A DNA stretch of 64,000 bases from Myxococcales bacterium. Its GTDB lineage: Bacteria; Myxococcota_A; Polyangia; Polyangiales; Polyangiaceae. A program made the translations under genes and the position numbers. Under the pieces are notes generated by a model. That model was not told the origin of the DNA and made no database searches. It worked only from the letters and a program-made list of their open reading frames with translations. Positions 28,120 to 38,500 of this stretch are shown piece after piece. The DNA lies in NCBI GenBank assembly GCA_021847645.1, contig JAJZQG010000008.1, positions 1-64,000 on the forward strand. Direction: 5' to 3'. The number at the start of each line of letters is the position of its first letter. The stretch's first letter is position 1.

Positions 28120-28227
28120 CGCCGATCCTCCTGTCCGCATTCCCTTCGGCCAATCCCCCCAGAAGTTTCGTCCTTTTCTCCACGCCCGATCTCCTGCGGG
28201 CCCTTTCGCGCTAGGATGGCCCTGCTC

Positions 28228-29424
28228 ATGAAGACCGTGCTGCTCGATCTGACGTCGCTCAACACGAGTCAGCGACACCGCGGCGTTGGTCGCCACGTGC
28301 GCGAGCTGGCAGCAGGGTTGTCCCGCCTCTCCGACGCCGACCGCGGTCCCGTTCGTTTCCTCGGCGTGGCCTACGCCAGCGTGCTCGGCGACTTCAACGT
28401 CACCTCCGACATCGCTGGATTCGAAGGCCTCCCCGACGTGCGCGACGCGACCCTCGTGGACGACCACCGCACGCGCTGGCAGCGTCGCCTCGCCCTGTGG
28501 CGCGTGGTTCGACAGGTCGGCGCCGACCTCGTGCACGTCCCGGATCCGGACGCCACGCCGCTCGGATTGTCGTTGCTCCGAACCCCGCGAGTCATCACCT
28601 GCCATGACCTGGCCGGCTTGCGTTCCGCTGTCGGCCAGCCGGTCCGACTTCGTGCAGTGGCCTCGGGACGACGTCGTGTTGCCAGCCGCCGATTCCGCCA
28701 AGCCGCGCACATCATCGCGATCAGCAGCTACACGGCCGACGACCTGCGCGCCCAACTCGGCATCGACGCCTCGCGTGTCTCCGTCGTCTACAACGGCGTG
28801 GACCTGTCCCGCTGGGTCGCCTACGGCGACCTCCAGAGCGATGGCGCCATCCTCTCTTCCTTCGGGCTCCGACGTTCTGCGTACGTGCTGTACGTCGGCG
28901 CCGCCGCTTGGCGAAAAAACCGCGACGGTATGCTCCGAGGTCTTCGTCATGCCCGCGAGCTGCGGCCAGACCTCGGCCTTCAGCTCGCCTGGGCCGGACG
29001 CCTCTCCGCCCAGGAATCGTCAGCGATCGACAAGGCCGCCAGAGACCTCGGCATCCGTCACGCCGTTCACCTGCTGGGGTTCGTCCCCGACCGCGACCTC
29101 GCTGCGCTCTACCGCAACGCCGCTGCCCACGTCCTGGTCTCCCGCTACGAGGGCTTCGGCCTGACCATCGTCGAAGCGATGGCCTGCGGGTGCCCGGTCA
29201 TCACCACGCGCCGCACCGCGCTTGCTGAGGTCGCCGGCGATGCCGCCGTCGACGTCGACCCCGAAGACCATGACGCCATCGGCGAGGCGTTCGTGCGAGT
29301 CACGACCGATCCCTCCTTGCGAGCCGACCTGAGCCACCGCGGTCTCGCTCGCGCTGCGCAGTTCTCCAACGATCGCCAGGCCCGCGAAACCGCCGCGATC
29401 TACCGACGCCTCCTCCGAGTCTGA
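28228..29424 (+). CDS. Glycosyltransferase, GT4 family (GT-B fold)
   Basis: The roughly 398-residue enzyme has the two-lobed GT4 layout. The N-terminal lobe has the glycine-rich HRGVGRHVRELAAGL and CHDLAGL. The C-terminal lobe has LYVGAAAWRKNRDG and the donor-binding signature YEGFGLTIVEAMACGCPVI with the two glutamates. Such enzymes retain anomeric configuration and transfer sugars from nucleotide donors onto polysaccharide, glycan or lipid acceptors; the acceptor cannot be inferred. The start could be ATG 28216 or 28228; 28228 gives the usual MKTVLLD opening. It is convergent with a second GT4 gene. Confidence 0.88.
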   Translation: MKTVLLDLTSLNTSQRHRGVGRHVRELAAGLSRLSDADRGPVRFLGVAYASVLGDFNVTSDIAGFEGLPDVRDATLVDDHRTRWQRRLALWRVVRQVGADLVHVPDPDATPLGLSLLRTPRVITCHDLAGLRSAVGQPVRLRAVASGRRRVASRRFRQAAHIIAISSYTADDLRAQLGIDASRVSVVYNGVDLSRWVAYGDLQSDGAILSSFGLRRSAYVLYVGAAAWRKNRDGMLRGLRHARELRPDLGLQLAWAGRLSAQESSAIDKAARDLGIRHAVHLLGFVPDRDLAALYRNAAAHVLVSRYEGFGLTIVEAMACGCPVITTRRTALAEVAGDAAVDVDPEDHDAIGEAFVRVTTDPSLRADLSHRGLARAAQFSNDRQARETAAIYRRLLRV

Positions 29425-29456
29425 ACCCGACCGAAGCGCGCTCGCACCGCGCCTCG

Positions 29457-30629
29457 TCACCTGCGACGACGCACCACGGCTGCCATCACCACTCGCATGA
29501 ACTTGCGCCCGACCACGTCCCAGTCCAGCTGCTCGGCCGCCCGCCGCGCCGCCAATGCCATCGTGTCCAGCTCATCCCGTCTCGTCAGCGCTCGCTCCAC
29601 TGCCTCGAGCGTGCTCTCGAGATCCTCCGCCGCGAGGTAGTGCTCCGCCTCCACCAGCGGCAGCCCTGCCACGGCCCCGCGCGGCGCAATCAACGGAAGA
29701 CCGCACGCCAGCGGCTCCAACACCTTCAGGTTCATCGTCCGCTCCGCCACAGGAGGTATGACGAACGTTGCATGCCGCTCGTACAGCGGCGCGAGCGCCG
29801 ACACCGTGCCCGTCACCCGAACGTCATCGGACTCCAACGCTCGCACCGCCCGCGACGGCGAACGGCCCGCGATCGTCAACGACGCATCGGGGACACGCTC
29901 CCGCACGCGCGGCAGAACTTCCCTGGCCAGCATCCTGGCCGCCGCCTCGTTCGAGTGGCTGGCCATGTGCCCCACGAACAAGATCCCGTTGCCCAGCCGG
30001 CGAGACGGAGGCTTGTACGCGAACGTTTCCACAGAGACGCCGTTGGGAATGTGGATCCCCGTGTCCGGCCGCACGCGACGAATCTCACGCGCGGTCTCCT
30101 CGCTCGCCGTCGTTACTACGTCAGCCCGGATCCACAGTTGCTCCTCGAAACGTCGCCACCGCCGCAGCTCGATCCGACCCGCCAGCCAAGGACGCGACCG
30201 CCCGCTGAGCCGACGTTCCAGAACACTCGACTCGAGCTCGGGCTCGTCCACGATGATCGTCGTTCCCTGCAACCGACTGGCGGCAGCCCCGGCCCTGCTG
30301 TGCGCGATCAGCACCGCATCGAAGCGCTTGGCATCGTTTGCCGCCACCAGTTCGTCGATCAATGCGGTCGGGAATGCCGAGCAACGGACCGGATCCGCGC
30401 TCCACGCAGGGTGACGCCCCGGGTCGGCTCCGTGCGTCACCACCCGCGCGTAGGGCTCGAGCCCTTGCCCGCATCGGGCTGCCTCCGCGGTAGCGTCCTC
30501 CTTCTCCAACGCGGCGAACAGATGCACCTCGCCCGACGATGCTAGGGCCTTGGCCAGTCTGTAGACGCGGATTCTGCCGCCCGTGTTCTGCGGGTGCGGG
30601 AGGTACGGAGTCACCAGCGCGATATGCAT
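29457..30629 (-). CDS. Glycosyltransferase, GT4 family, sugar unknown
   Basis: The 390-residue protein starts MHIALVTPYLPHPQNTGGRIRVY, a classical GT-B opening with the nucleotide-sugar glycine loop. The C-terminal lobe has ILFVGHMASHSNEAA, SLTIAGRSPS, VRVTGTVSALAPLYERH and VLEPLACGLPLIAPRGAVAGLP, the donor-site motif. It is weakly similar in layout to the 28228 enzyme but not a close copy. The two convergent genes may work on the same surface glycan; this is inferred from position only. Confidence 0.85.
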   Translation of the reverse strand: MHIALVTPYLPHPQNTGGRIRVYRLAKALASSGEVHLFAALEKEDATAEAARCGQGLEPYARVVTHGADPGRHPAWSADPVRCSAFPTALIDELVAANDAKRFDAVLIAHSRAGAAASRLQGTTIIVDEPELESSVLERRLSGRSRPWLAGRIELRRWRRFEEQLWIRADVVTTASEETAREIRRVRPDTGIHIPNGVSVETFAYKPPSRRLGNGILFVGHMASHSNEAAARMLAREVLPRVRERVPDASLTIAGRSPSRAVRALESDDVRVTGTVSALAPLYERHATFVIPPVAERTMNLKVLEPLACGLPLIAPRGAVAGLPLVEAEHYLAAEDLESTLEAVERALTRRDELDTMALAARRAAEQLDWDVVGRKFMRVVMAAVVRRRR

Positions 30630-30819
30630 CCGGGGTGTTCCGCGGCCAGCGCCAAGGCATGCCGCTCGATCCGATGCTCCCGCATCGACACTCGTTCGCC
30701 TAGCCCTTTCTCGCGACCACGCCGCCGACTCGGCCGGGCCCGTCCCGCCTGGCCTTGCGTTTGCCCTAGGCTTCGTGCTCCCAGCCGGCTACCCTCGTCG
30801 TGCTCGAGGTCGCACTCGG

Positions 30820-31482
30820 ATGCCGAGACCACCCAGCCTCGCCCTGCGCCTGCCCGCGATCATCGCGCTCGCCCTCCCCCCGGCCGTCGCGAACGCCCAG
30901 ACCCCTTCGGCTCCCCCCGATGAGCAGCCGCCCTCGCCGCTTCAGTCCGCTCATTTCCGCGCCGAGTTGACCGGCGGCTTCGGATTGGGATCCAACCGTG
31001 TCGCGTCCGGCCAGTCCCTCAACACCTACGGCGCTGCCGCGGGCGCCCGGCTCGGGTACACCTTCGCGTTCCCACTCTACCTCGGCCTGCGTTACGACCA
31101 CTTCTTCGGGTCTTCCGAGCAGTACCCCCTGCCGTTGGTCGCTCTGACCACCTACCACGTGGGCGCGACCTTCCTCGGCTTTGCCTTGGGCGCCGAGCTC
31201 CGCCTCGGCCCGGCCTACCTCAGACCCGAACTCGGCGTCGGCTTCCTTGCCGTCAGCTCCGGCGCATCTTGCTCCCCTGTCGCAGGCTCGTTCGCTGACC
31301 TCGCTTCCCAGATCTGCGCCGCCAACACCTCTTCCTCCACGTCGTGGGCGCTCTCCGCCGTGCCGGGACTGCCCATCGGCCTGCACGTCGGACGCTTCTA
31401 CGGCTTCGTCGAGCCTGAGTACTACCTGCGAAAGTCCGCTGACGGATACGCCGTCGTGGCCGCCATCGGTGCGGCGCTCTGA
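30820..31482 (+). CDS. Predicted outer-membrane beta-barrel protein
   Basis: The 220-residue product has a signal peptide ending ANAQ and then alternating hydrophobic/aromatic strands typical of a small barrel (AELTGGFGLGSN, AGARLGYTFAFPLYLGLRYDHFFG, TFLGFALGAELRLG, YLRPELGVGFLAV). GAGG lies upstream of the ATG. Glycine-rich turns and the absence of any other motif support an outer-membrane location. The next gene also encodes a barrel, so the two form a pair. Function unknown. Confidence 0.7.
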   Translation: MPRPPSLALRLPAIIALALPPAVANAQTPSAPPDEQPPSPLQSAHFRAELTGGFGLGSNRVASGQSLNTYGAAAGARLGYTFAFPLYLGLRYDHFFGSSEQYPLPLVALTTYHVGATFLGFALGAELRLGPAYLRPELGVGFLAVSSGASCSPVAGSFADLASQICAANTSSSTSWALSAVPGLPIGLHVGRFYGFVEPEYYLRKSADGYAVVAAIGAAL

Positions 31483-31616
31483 CGTGGCCCCATTGCCCTG
31501 TCCTGCGTCGCGCGCCGAGCACTGCCCCGTCGTCGGCGCTGGCTGAACCGAATCGGCGCGTCCAAACCACCCATGCATTGCACCCGCACCGCTTCTTGCG
31601 TACACGAGTGTCCCCG

Positions 31617-32321
31617 ATGAACCAGCGCACCCGACTCCCGGGCCCCTGTTTGGCCGCCTGTGCCCTTCTCCTGGTTGCGATCCCCGCCTCCGCCGAAGAG
31701 CCCTACGCCGACGAGATCCCCACCCCGCCTTCCGACGTGCCCGACGAGCTGAGCGGTCACCTTCTGCTCGCTCCTCATCTGCAGTGGCTCCTGCCCGCCG
31801 GAAGCGCGGAAGACGGCCTGTCGCAGCGCTCCTACGTCGGTTCGGGACCCGGCTTCGGCTTCGACCTGTCCTTCGGAGTCAGCGAGTATGTGGCCATCCA
31901 AGCGCGATTCGACCGAGCATCGTTGCCCGACGGCTCCCAGTGCCCCTCATCAGGGCGGTGCTCCGCGCAGTCCACTGCCGCTGGCTTGGGTGTCGAATAC
32001 CACCTCGTCAACGGCGCTGCCTTCGACCCTTGGCTCGCTGCCGGAATGGCCTGGCGTTGGACCTCCTTCGACTTGTCCTGGCCAGGCTACCAACCCGGCA
32101 AGCTCGACTATAGCGGCATGGATTGGCTTCACCTCGCCGTCGGCGGTGAGTGGTATCCCCATCGTTTGCTCGGCTTCGGTCCCTTCCTCGCCTTCGACCT
32201 CGGCTCCTATTCGAACCGACCCGGCTCCGCCATCCCCCGCCCGACCGCGGTCCCCGATAGCTCCGCCATCCACTCGTTCTTTACGATCGGCATTCGGGGC
32301 GTCTTCGCTCCCATGCGCTAG
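31617..32321 (+). CDS. Predicted outer-membrane beta-barrel protein
   Basis: The 234-residue product has a signal peptide ending PASA, a short acidic Pro-rich linker, and then strand-turn repeats (HLLLAPHLQWLLPAG, GFGFDLSFGVSEYVAIQARFDRA, AAGLGVEYHLV, WLAAGMAWRWTSFDLSW, LHLAVGGEWYPH, SFFTIGIRGVF) typical of an eight-strand barrel. It follows the 30820 gene after 134 bases on the same strand and ends 212 bases from the 3' end of the giant TPR gene, which is on the other strand. Confidence 0.72.
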   Translation: MNQRTRLPGPCLAACALLLVAIPASAEEPYADEIPTPPSDVPDELSGHLLLAPHLQWLLPAGSAEDGLSQRSYVGSGPGFGFDLSFGVSEYVAIQARFDRASLPDGSQCPSSGRCSAQSTAAGLGVEYHLVNGAAFDPWLAAGMAWRWTSFDLSWPGYQPGKLDYSGMDWLHLAVGGEWYPHRLLGFGPFLAFDLGSYSNRPGSAIPRPTAVPDSSAIHSFFTIGIRGVFAPMR

Positions 32322-32533
32322 CTCTCCCTCTCGTCGATTCTCCCGGCTCCCGCCGAGCGGCACTCCCACGTAGGGCTGCCCGCGCCCCGGCGTCGGGAGC
32401 ATCGTCCCATGCTCACGGTGCATGAGGACCATGCCCCAAGCCCAGGGAACCGGCCGAGCACGCAGTCCTCCGCTCGACGCGCTCTCGCCCGCCGAACGGA
32501 TCAACATGCACGGAGAAGGGAAGGGGAGGGGAC

Positions 32534-35500
32534 TCAGGCGATCGACAGGCCCAGAGCCTTGCGCAACGCGAAGTACTCGCTCGAGACCGAGAACACGATG
32601 AGCTCGGTGATCTTGTCCTGCGCCGTCAGGTCGCCCGGAACTTGCGGCTCGATCAGCAGGATCTTCTTGGCGACCTCCAGATCCCCGCAGACCACCAGGC
32701 CCGCGCGGCACGCCGTGATCTCGGTCGCCTGCAACCACTGCTTGATGTTGATGGCCGCCTTGGTCTCCATGAACTTGCGGACCACGTGGCGCAGCCCTTC
32801 CTGGTGCTGGGCCAGCATGAACGGAGCCAGCGCCTTGGCCGTCACGTCGATGTTCTGCGCCATCTCCGGCGGCACCGGCGCGTCCGGCAGCACCATCCGC
32901 AGCCCGGCGAAGAACAGCTGGGTCAGCTCGCTCTGCGTCGGGAAGATGTTCTTGATGTAGTGCTCGCCCCGGTAGTTGGACAGGTGCTTGGCACACACGA
33001 ACGACAGCTCGTGCGGCGAAAAACCGGACAGCACGCTCTGGCCCGCCACCGACGCGAACGGAATCACCGGTGCGGCCGTCAGGCCTCCCTGAATGTTCGT
33101 GTGCACGTATAGCTCGGGCGGCGTGATGCCCAAAACCTTCGCCACGTGGAAGAACGTCTTCGCGAACGTCACCGTCGTGGTGTGCGGTTCCTGCTTGTAG
33201 CGCTTGTCCGGCACGAACAGCTGCTTGCTGGCCTGCAGCTGCCGTATCTTGGCCGTCAGCGCCGCGTTGGTCAGCATCTCGAAGATCTGACCGACGTACA
33301 CGTCCTCGTTTCGGTGGAAGACGTACTTGCGCCACGCCTCGTTGTCGATGCGGTTGCGGGCTGGCGGAATGCCCTTCGGACGATAGTCATCGAAGAACTT
33401 CTGCTGGTCTTCGTCGGCCCTTCGCAGGAACGACAGCGCCGCGCACATGCACCACGCCTCGTCGAAGGCCTGCTTGCGGTAGTACAGCTGGTAGAGCGCG
33501 CGGTACGGCGCCACCTGGGTCGGGTCCTGCCGCAAGATCTCCTGCTGCTCTTCGATCGCCAGGTCGAGCTGATCCGCACTCTCGTATAGCTCCGCGAGGA
33601 TCTGGCGCTGCGTGACGTCCTCGGGCTTGAGCCGGGCAGCCATCTTGAAGGCTTCGATGGCCTTGTCCACCTCGCCCAATCGATCGCGATACACCACGCC
33701 CAGGTTGTGCCAGAGGTTGTACTCGAGGTCGCCCTTCCCCTTGCCCGCGATGCGGTGAATCATCTTGCGGTACGAGCGCTCGAGCAGCTTCCAGTCCTTT
33801 TGCGAGGTCAGGATCTTGTTGATGCGCTCGAACGCCTCGAGGAAGTCGGGGTTCAGGTCCAACGCCTCGTTGAACAGCTCGACCGCGCGCCCCAGATCCT
33901 GCTGGTCGCGGTGCAGCTGCGCCATGGTGTACAGGTAGCGCGCCTTGCGCTCCGGGCTCGTCTCCAGATCCGACACGGCCTGGATCGTGTCGATCATCTT
34001 CTCGTAGTTCTTCACCGCCTGGTACAGGCCCAGCAGCTTGTGCAGAAGCACATGGTTGTCGGGCTTCAGATCGAGAGCCTCCTCGAGCGTCTCGATCGCC
34101 TTCGGCGCGTTCTTCTCCTTGTCCGCCCAGATGTCGCCGATCTCGTTGAGCAGAAGGAAACGCTCGTCCGCGTCGAAGATGTTGTCGAGGATCTGACGCT
34201 TGTACGCGCACACCTGCTTCCAGTCGTTCAGCTCCGAAAAGATCTCCACCATCGCCTGCAGCGTCGGACGATGCGCGTCGTCGATCGCCAGCGCCTTCTC
34301 GAAGTTGTTGACCGCCTGCTTGAGCTGACCCTGGCTGCGCTTGATGCACCCCAGCTTGTAGTAGACCGTCGCGCGCTGCTCCCGGTCGTCTTCCTCCAGG
34401 CTCGTCAGCACCTTCTGGTAGTTCGACAGCGCGTTGGCCCAGTCTCCCAGCTTGAAGCTCACCTCCGCCAGACCCCGGATCGTCTCCTGATCCGTCAGGT
34501 CCAGATGGTGGGCCTCCTTGTAGGCCTTCAGCGCCTTCTCGTCGTTGCCCAGCTCGGCCGCGATGCGACCCTGCATCTTGTACAGCTGGTGCAACTCGAA
34601 GCGCTCGGCCTTCGCCGACTTCTTCAGAAGCATGTCGGCCAGCGGCTCGGCTTCCGCCCAGCGCCCAACCTTCACGTACTCCTCGAGCAACGGCTTGGCC
34701 GCTTCCTCGTTCTCCGGGTCGGCCTGCAGCGCGAACTCGTACGCTTGGACCGCAGGCTCGTGCTCCTCCAGATGCTGCTCGCGCAACGCCCCGAGTTCCA
34801 CCAGCAGCTTGGCCCGCTGACGTGGTGCCTGGGTGTGCGTCTGCTCCTGATCGAGGTACCGCGCCGCCTGGTCGTACTCGCCAGCGTCCAGCGCGATCTC
34901 CTTGAGCGCCCCCAATGTGGCCAGGTGCGTCGGATCCAGATCGAGCGCAATCTCGAACTTCTCCCGGGCCGCTATCCGATCGCCTAGCTGCGTGTCCAGC
35001 GATCGTCCGATCCGATAGTACATCTCCACGCGCTGCGCGCCGTCCGCCGTCAGCTCGGCCACCCGCGTCATGAAGTCGATCGCATCCGAGGCGCTGCCCT
35101 TCTTCTCGTAGAGCTTCGCCAGTTGCTCGAGCGCCCCTACGTTCGCCTCGTCCAGATCCACGATGTTCTGGTACGCATCGATCGCCCTGTCTACATCGTC
35201 GACCTCGGTCGCAAAGACCTGCGCAATGTAGCCGTACAGCTCGATCTTCAGGTTGCGATCCAGCGTCACCGAGATGTGCCGCTCGTAGGTGTTCACCAGG
35301 TCCAGCCACTGGCGCATCTTGCTGTAGCAGCGCTCCAGCCCCACCAACGCCACTTCCTGGTTCGGATCGATCTCGAGCACCTGCTCGAACTTCGCCGCGG
35401 CCTCCTCCGGCTTGAGGAACTGCTCCTCGTGGATCGTCGCCAGCTTCAGCAGCACTTCGATGCGCTCGCGCTCCGTCGGAACCACGTCCAGCTGCTGATC

Positions 35501-38500
35501 CAACACCTGAACCAGCGACGGCCAGTTCGATTGCAGGTTGTAGATGCGCTCCAGCCCGCGCATCGCCAGCAGGTTCGCAGGCTCCGCCTCGAGCGCCGCC
35601 TTGTAGGCGTCCGCCGCCGCATTCGCGTCGCCCAGCGTCGTCTCCCACAACCCGCCGATCCGAACCTTCAACGCCGCGACCTGCTCCGCATCCTCCTTCA
35701 AGGCCACAACCTTGTTCTCCAGGATGCCAACCAGATCCCTGAACTGCTGCCGGTCCGTATAGATGCGCTCCAGCGCCGTCAGTGCCGGCAGGTAATACGC
35801 ATCCACGTCCAGCGCGTTCTTGTAGAAGACCAGGCCCTTGTCCACGTCGCTCAGCTGCTTCTCGAGCAGCTCGCCGAGCTCGGTCTGGATCTCCTTGCGG
35901 TCCGTCTCCGAGGTCGCGTGGTTCAAGGCCTCCGTCAACGTGCGGCCCAACTCCTGCCACTGCTGGTTCTTGCGGAACAGGCTCGCCATCTGACGCAGCA
36001 CAGCCACATTGCCGCGGTCGAACTGCATCACCTTCTGGAAGTACGCGTGCGCGTACTGCACCTGCCCCAGATCCTCGCCGTACCACTTGGCCAGCCGCAG
36101 CGACAACTGGATGATCTTCGGCGGCTCCGTCTCCGCTAGCAGCCACTGGTTAGCTGTCTGGATCAGCTCCGTCCAACGCCCCGTGGCTTGCGCCATCTTC
36201 TCCAGGTAGCGCGCCGTCTCGTTGTCCGAGTAGTCCAGCTCGAAGGCCTTGAGCAACGCATCGAACGCCTGGTTCTTGTCGTCGACGTGCTCCTCGAACA
36301 CCTTCGCGATCTTGCGCAGCAGCTCGGTCTGATCCTCGAGCTGCTCGCGCGTGTCCAGACGAGCCAGGTACAGCTCGATCAGCGGCTCCCAGCGCTGCGC
36401 TGCCGTGTGCAGCTCCTCCAACGCCAGGAACGCCCGATCGTGTGTCGGCTCGATGCCCAGAACCTTCTCGAACGCCAGCGTGCCCGAGTCGCGGTCACCG
36501 ACGTTGCGCTCCCACAGCTCCGTGACCTCCAGCAGCTCCCTGATGCGCTCCGACGCCTCCGGCAGCGCCTCCGCACGACGCATCTTGACGTCGATGACGT
36601 CCGTCCAGCGCTCGTCCGCGCGGTAGATCGCTTCGAGCGCGTCGAGCGCCTCGAAGTCGCCCGGGTCCACGTCGAGCAGCTTCGTCCACGCGTCCGCGGC
36701 GTCGAACGGTTGCTGCAACGTGGTTCCGTAGGTGATACCAAGCTCGCGGAAGACGGCCTTGAGCTCCGCTGCGTCGATCATGGCCGACGCCCGATCCACC
36801 AGCGCATGCAGGGCGTTGACCAGCTCGTAGGCCTCGTTGCGCGACCGCCAGATGTTCGCGATCGAACGCAGCGCGTCGACGTTCGCGTAGTCGATGTCCA
36901 GCACGCGCTGGAAGTCCTCCAGCGCCTCCTCGTCACGCCCCAGCCGCTCCAGGAACACGTGCGCCCGGCGCAGCCGGATCGCGACCCGGTCCTCGTCGCT
37001 GTCCGCGATGTCGAACTGCCGCTCGAGCACCTCGCACAGCTCCGCCCACTGCTGCTGACTCTCGTACAGGTTCGCCAGCGCCCCGAGCGCCTCGACATCC
37101 TCTCCCCGCAGATCCAACACCCGCTTCCAGGTGTCCACCGCGCGCGGTACGTCGCCGAGCTTGTCCGACGCCAGCCGCGCCATCTTGGCCCGGATTTCGG
37201 CCTCCTCCACGTCCCCCATCGCGTTGCTCAGCTGGCGCTCGTACACCATGTTGAGCTCGGGCCACGCCTGCCTGTACTCGTAAAGCCGCTCGAGCGCCGC
37301 GATCGCTGCCTCGTGCGCCGGCTCGAGCTCGTCGAAGATCTTGCGGTAGGCCCGAATCGCGTCGTCGTAGTGCGACAGTCGCTCCTCGTAGGTCGAGCCC
37401 ATGCGCGAGTACAATTCCACCAGCTCGCCCGTGTCCTGCGTCGCCAGGACACGCTGCTCCAGGATCTGCGCCAGCTCCGGCCACTGCTCCATCGCGTCGT
37501 AAATCCGATCCAGGTTCGCCAATGCGTCCCCGTCCGTCGGATCCACGCCCAACACGTAGCGATACGTCGCTATCGCGTTGTCCACCTGCTGCAGCTCCTC
37601 CTCGAACACCCGCGCGTGACGCTTGCCGATCGTCTTCTGCACCTGCGTGTCGCGCTGTACATCCAGCACGTCCGCGTACGCATTGCCAAGCCGATCCCAA
37701 CCACCGTCAATCGTCGACGCCAGCCGCTCGAGCTCCTCGCCCACGCGCTCGTCCAGCGGGAATTCCTTGACCGCCCGGACATAGACGTCCATCGCGCGCA
37801 CCGGGTCGAGCAGGCTGCTCTCGAACAGCTCCGCCAGCCGGTAGTACATCGCCAGCCGCTCGCTGGTCTCCCCCTGGTGCGCAAGCTGGGCTTCGTAGAC
37901 GCCGGCCAGCTTCTCCCAGTCGCCGTTGTCCGTGTACAGCGGCTCGAGAATCTCGCCGATCTCCACCTGCTTGATGCCCGACGCGAACAGTTGCTCCAAC
38001 GCCTGCAGCGTCAATGTGTGATCCGGCGTTGCCGTGATCACCTCGCGGTAGGCCTGCACCGCCGAGTCCAGGTCGTTGAGCTGAAGCTGGTAGACTTGGC
38101 CGAGCCGGAACTTGTACTCCAGCGCCGCTTCCGGATCCTCGGCCGTCTCCGCCTCGCGCACCAGCACCTGCGCCAGATCGCCCCAGCGCTCCGCTTGCTT
38201 GAAGAGCCGATCGAGCGAGCTCAGTGCCCTCTGGTTCTCGGGATCCGCAGTCAGCACCCGGCGATAACGCGCCACCGAGTTGTCCAGATCCTCCAAGTGC
38301 AGCTCGTAGACTCCTGCCGTGCGCAGCCCGAACTCCACCAACCACTCCGGGTTGTCCTCCAGCTTGCCCAGCTCCGCGTCGTACAACGCGGCCGTCTGCG
38401 CCCAGCGATCCGTCACGCTCGCCAAGCTCTCCAACGCCGCCAACGTGTCCTGGTTGGTGTTGTCGAGCGACAACGCCCGCGCGTAGGTGTCGAACGCCGC

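Noticed and set aside
32409-32960. Plus-strand open frame beyond the giant gene's stop
   Set aside because: It mainly overlaps the C-terminal domain of the giant in antisense and is Ser/Thr/Arg-rich without motif.
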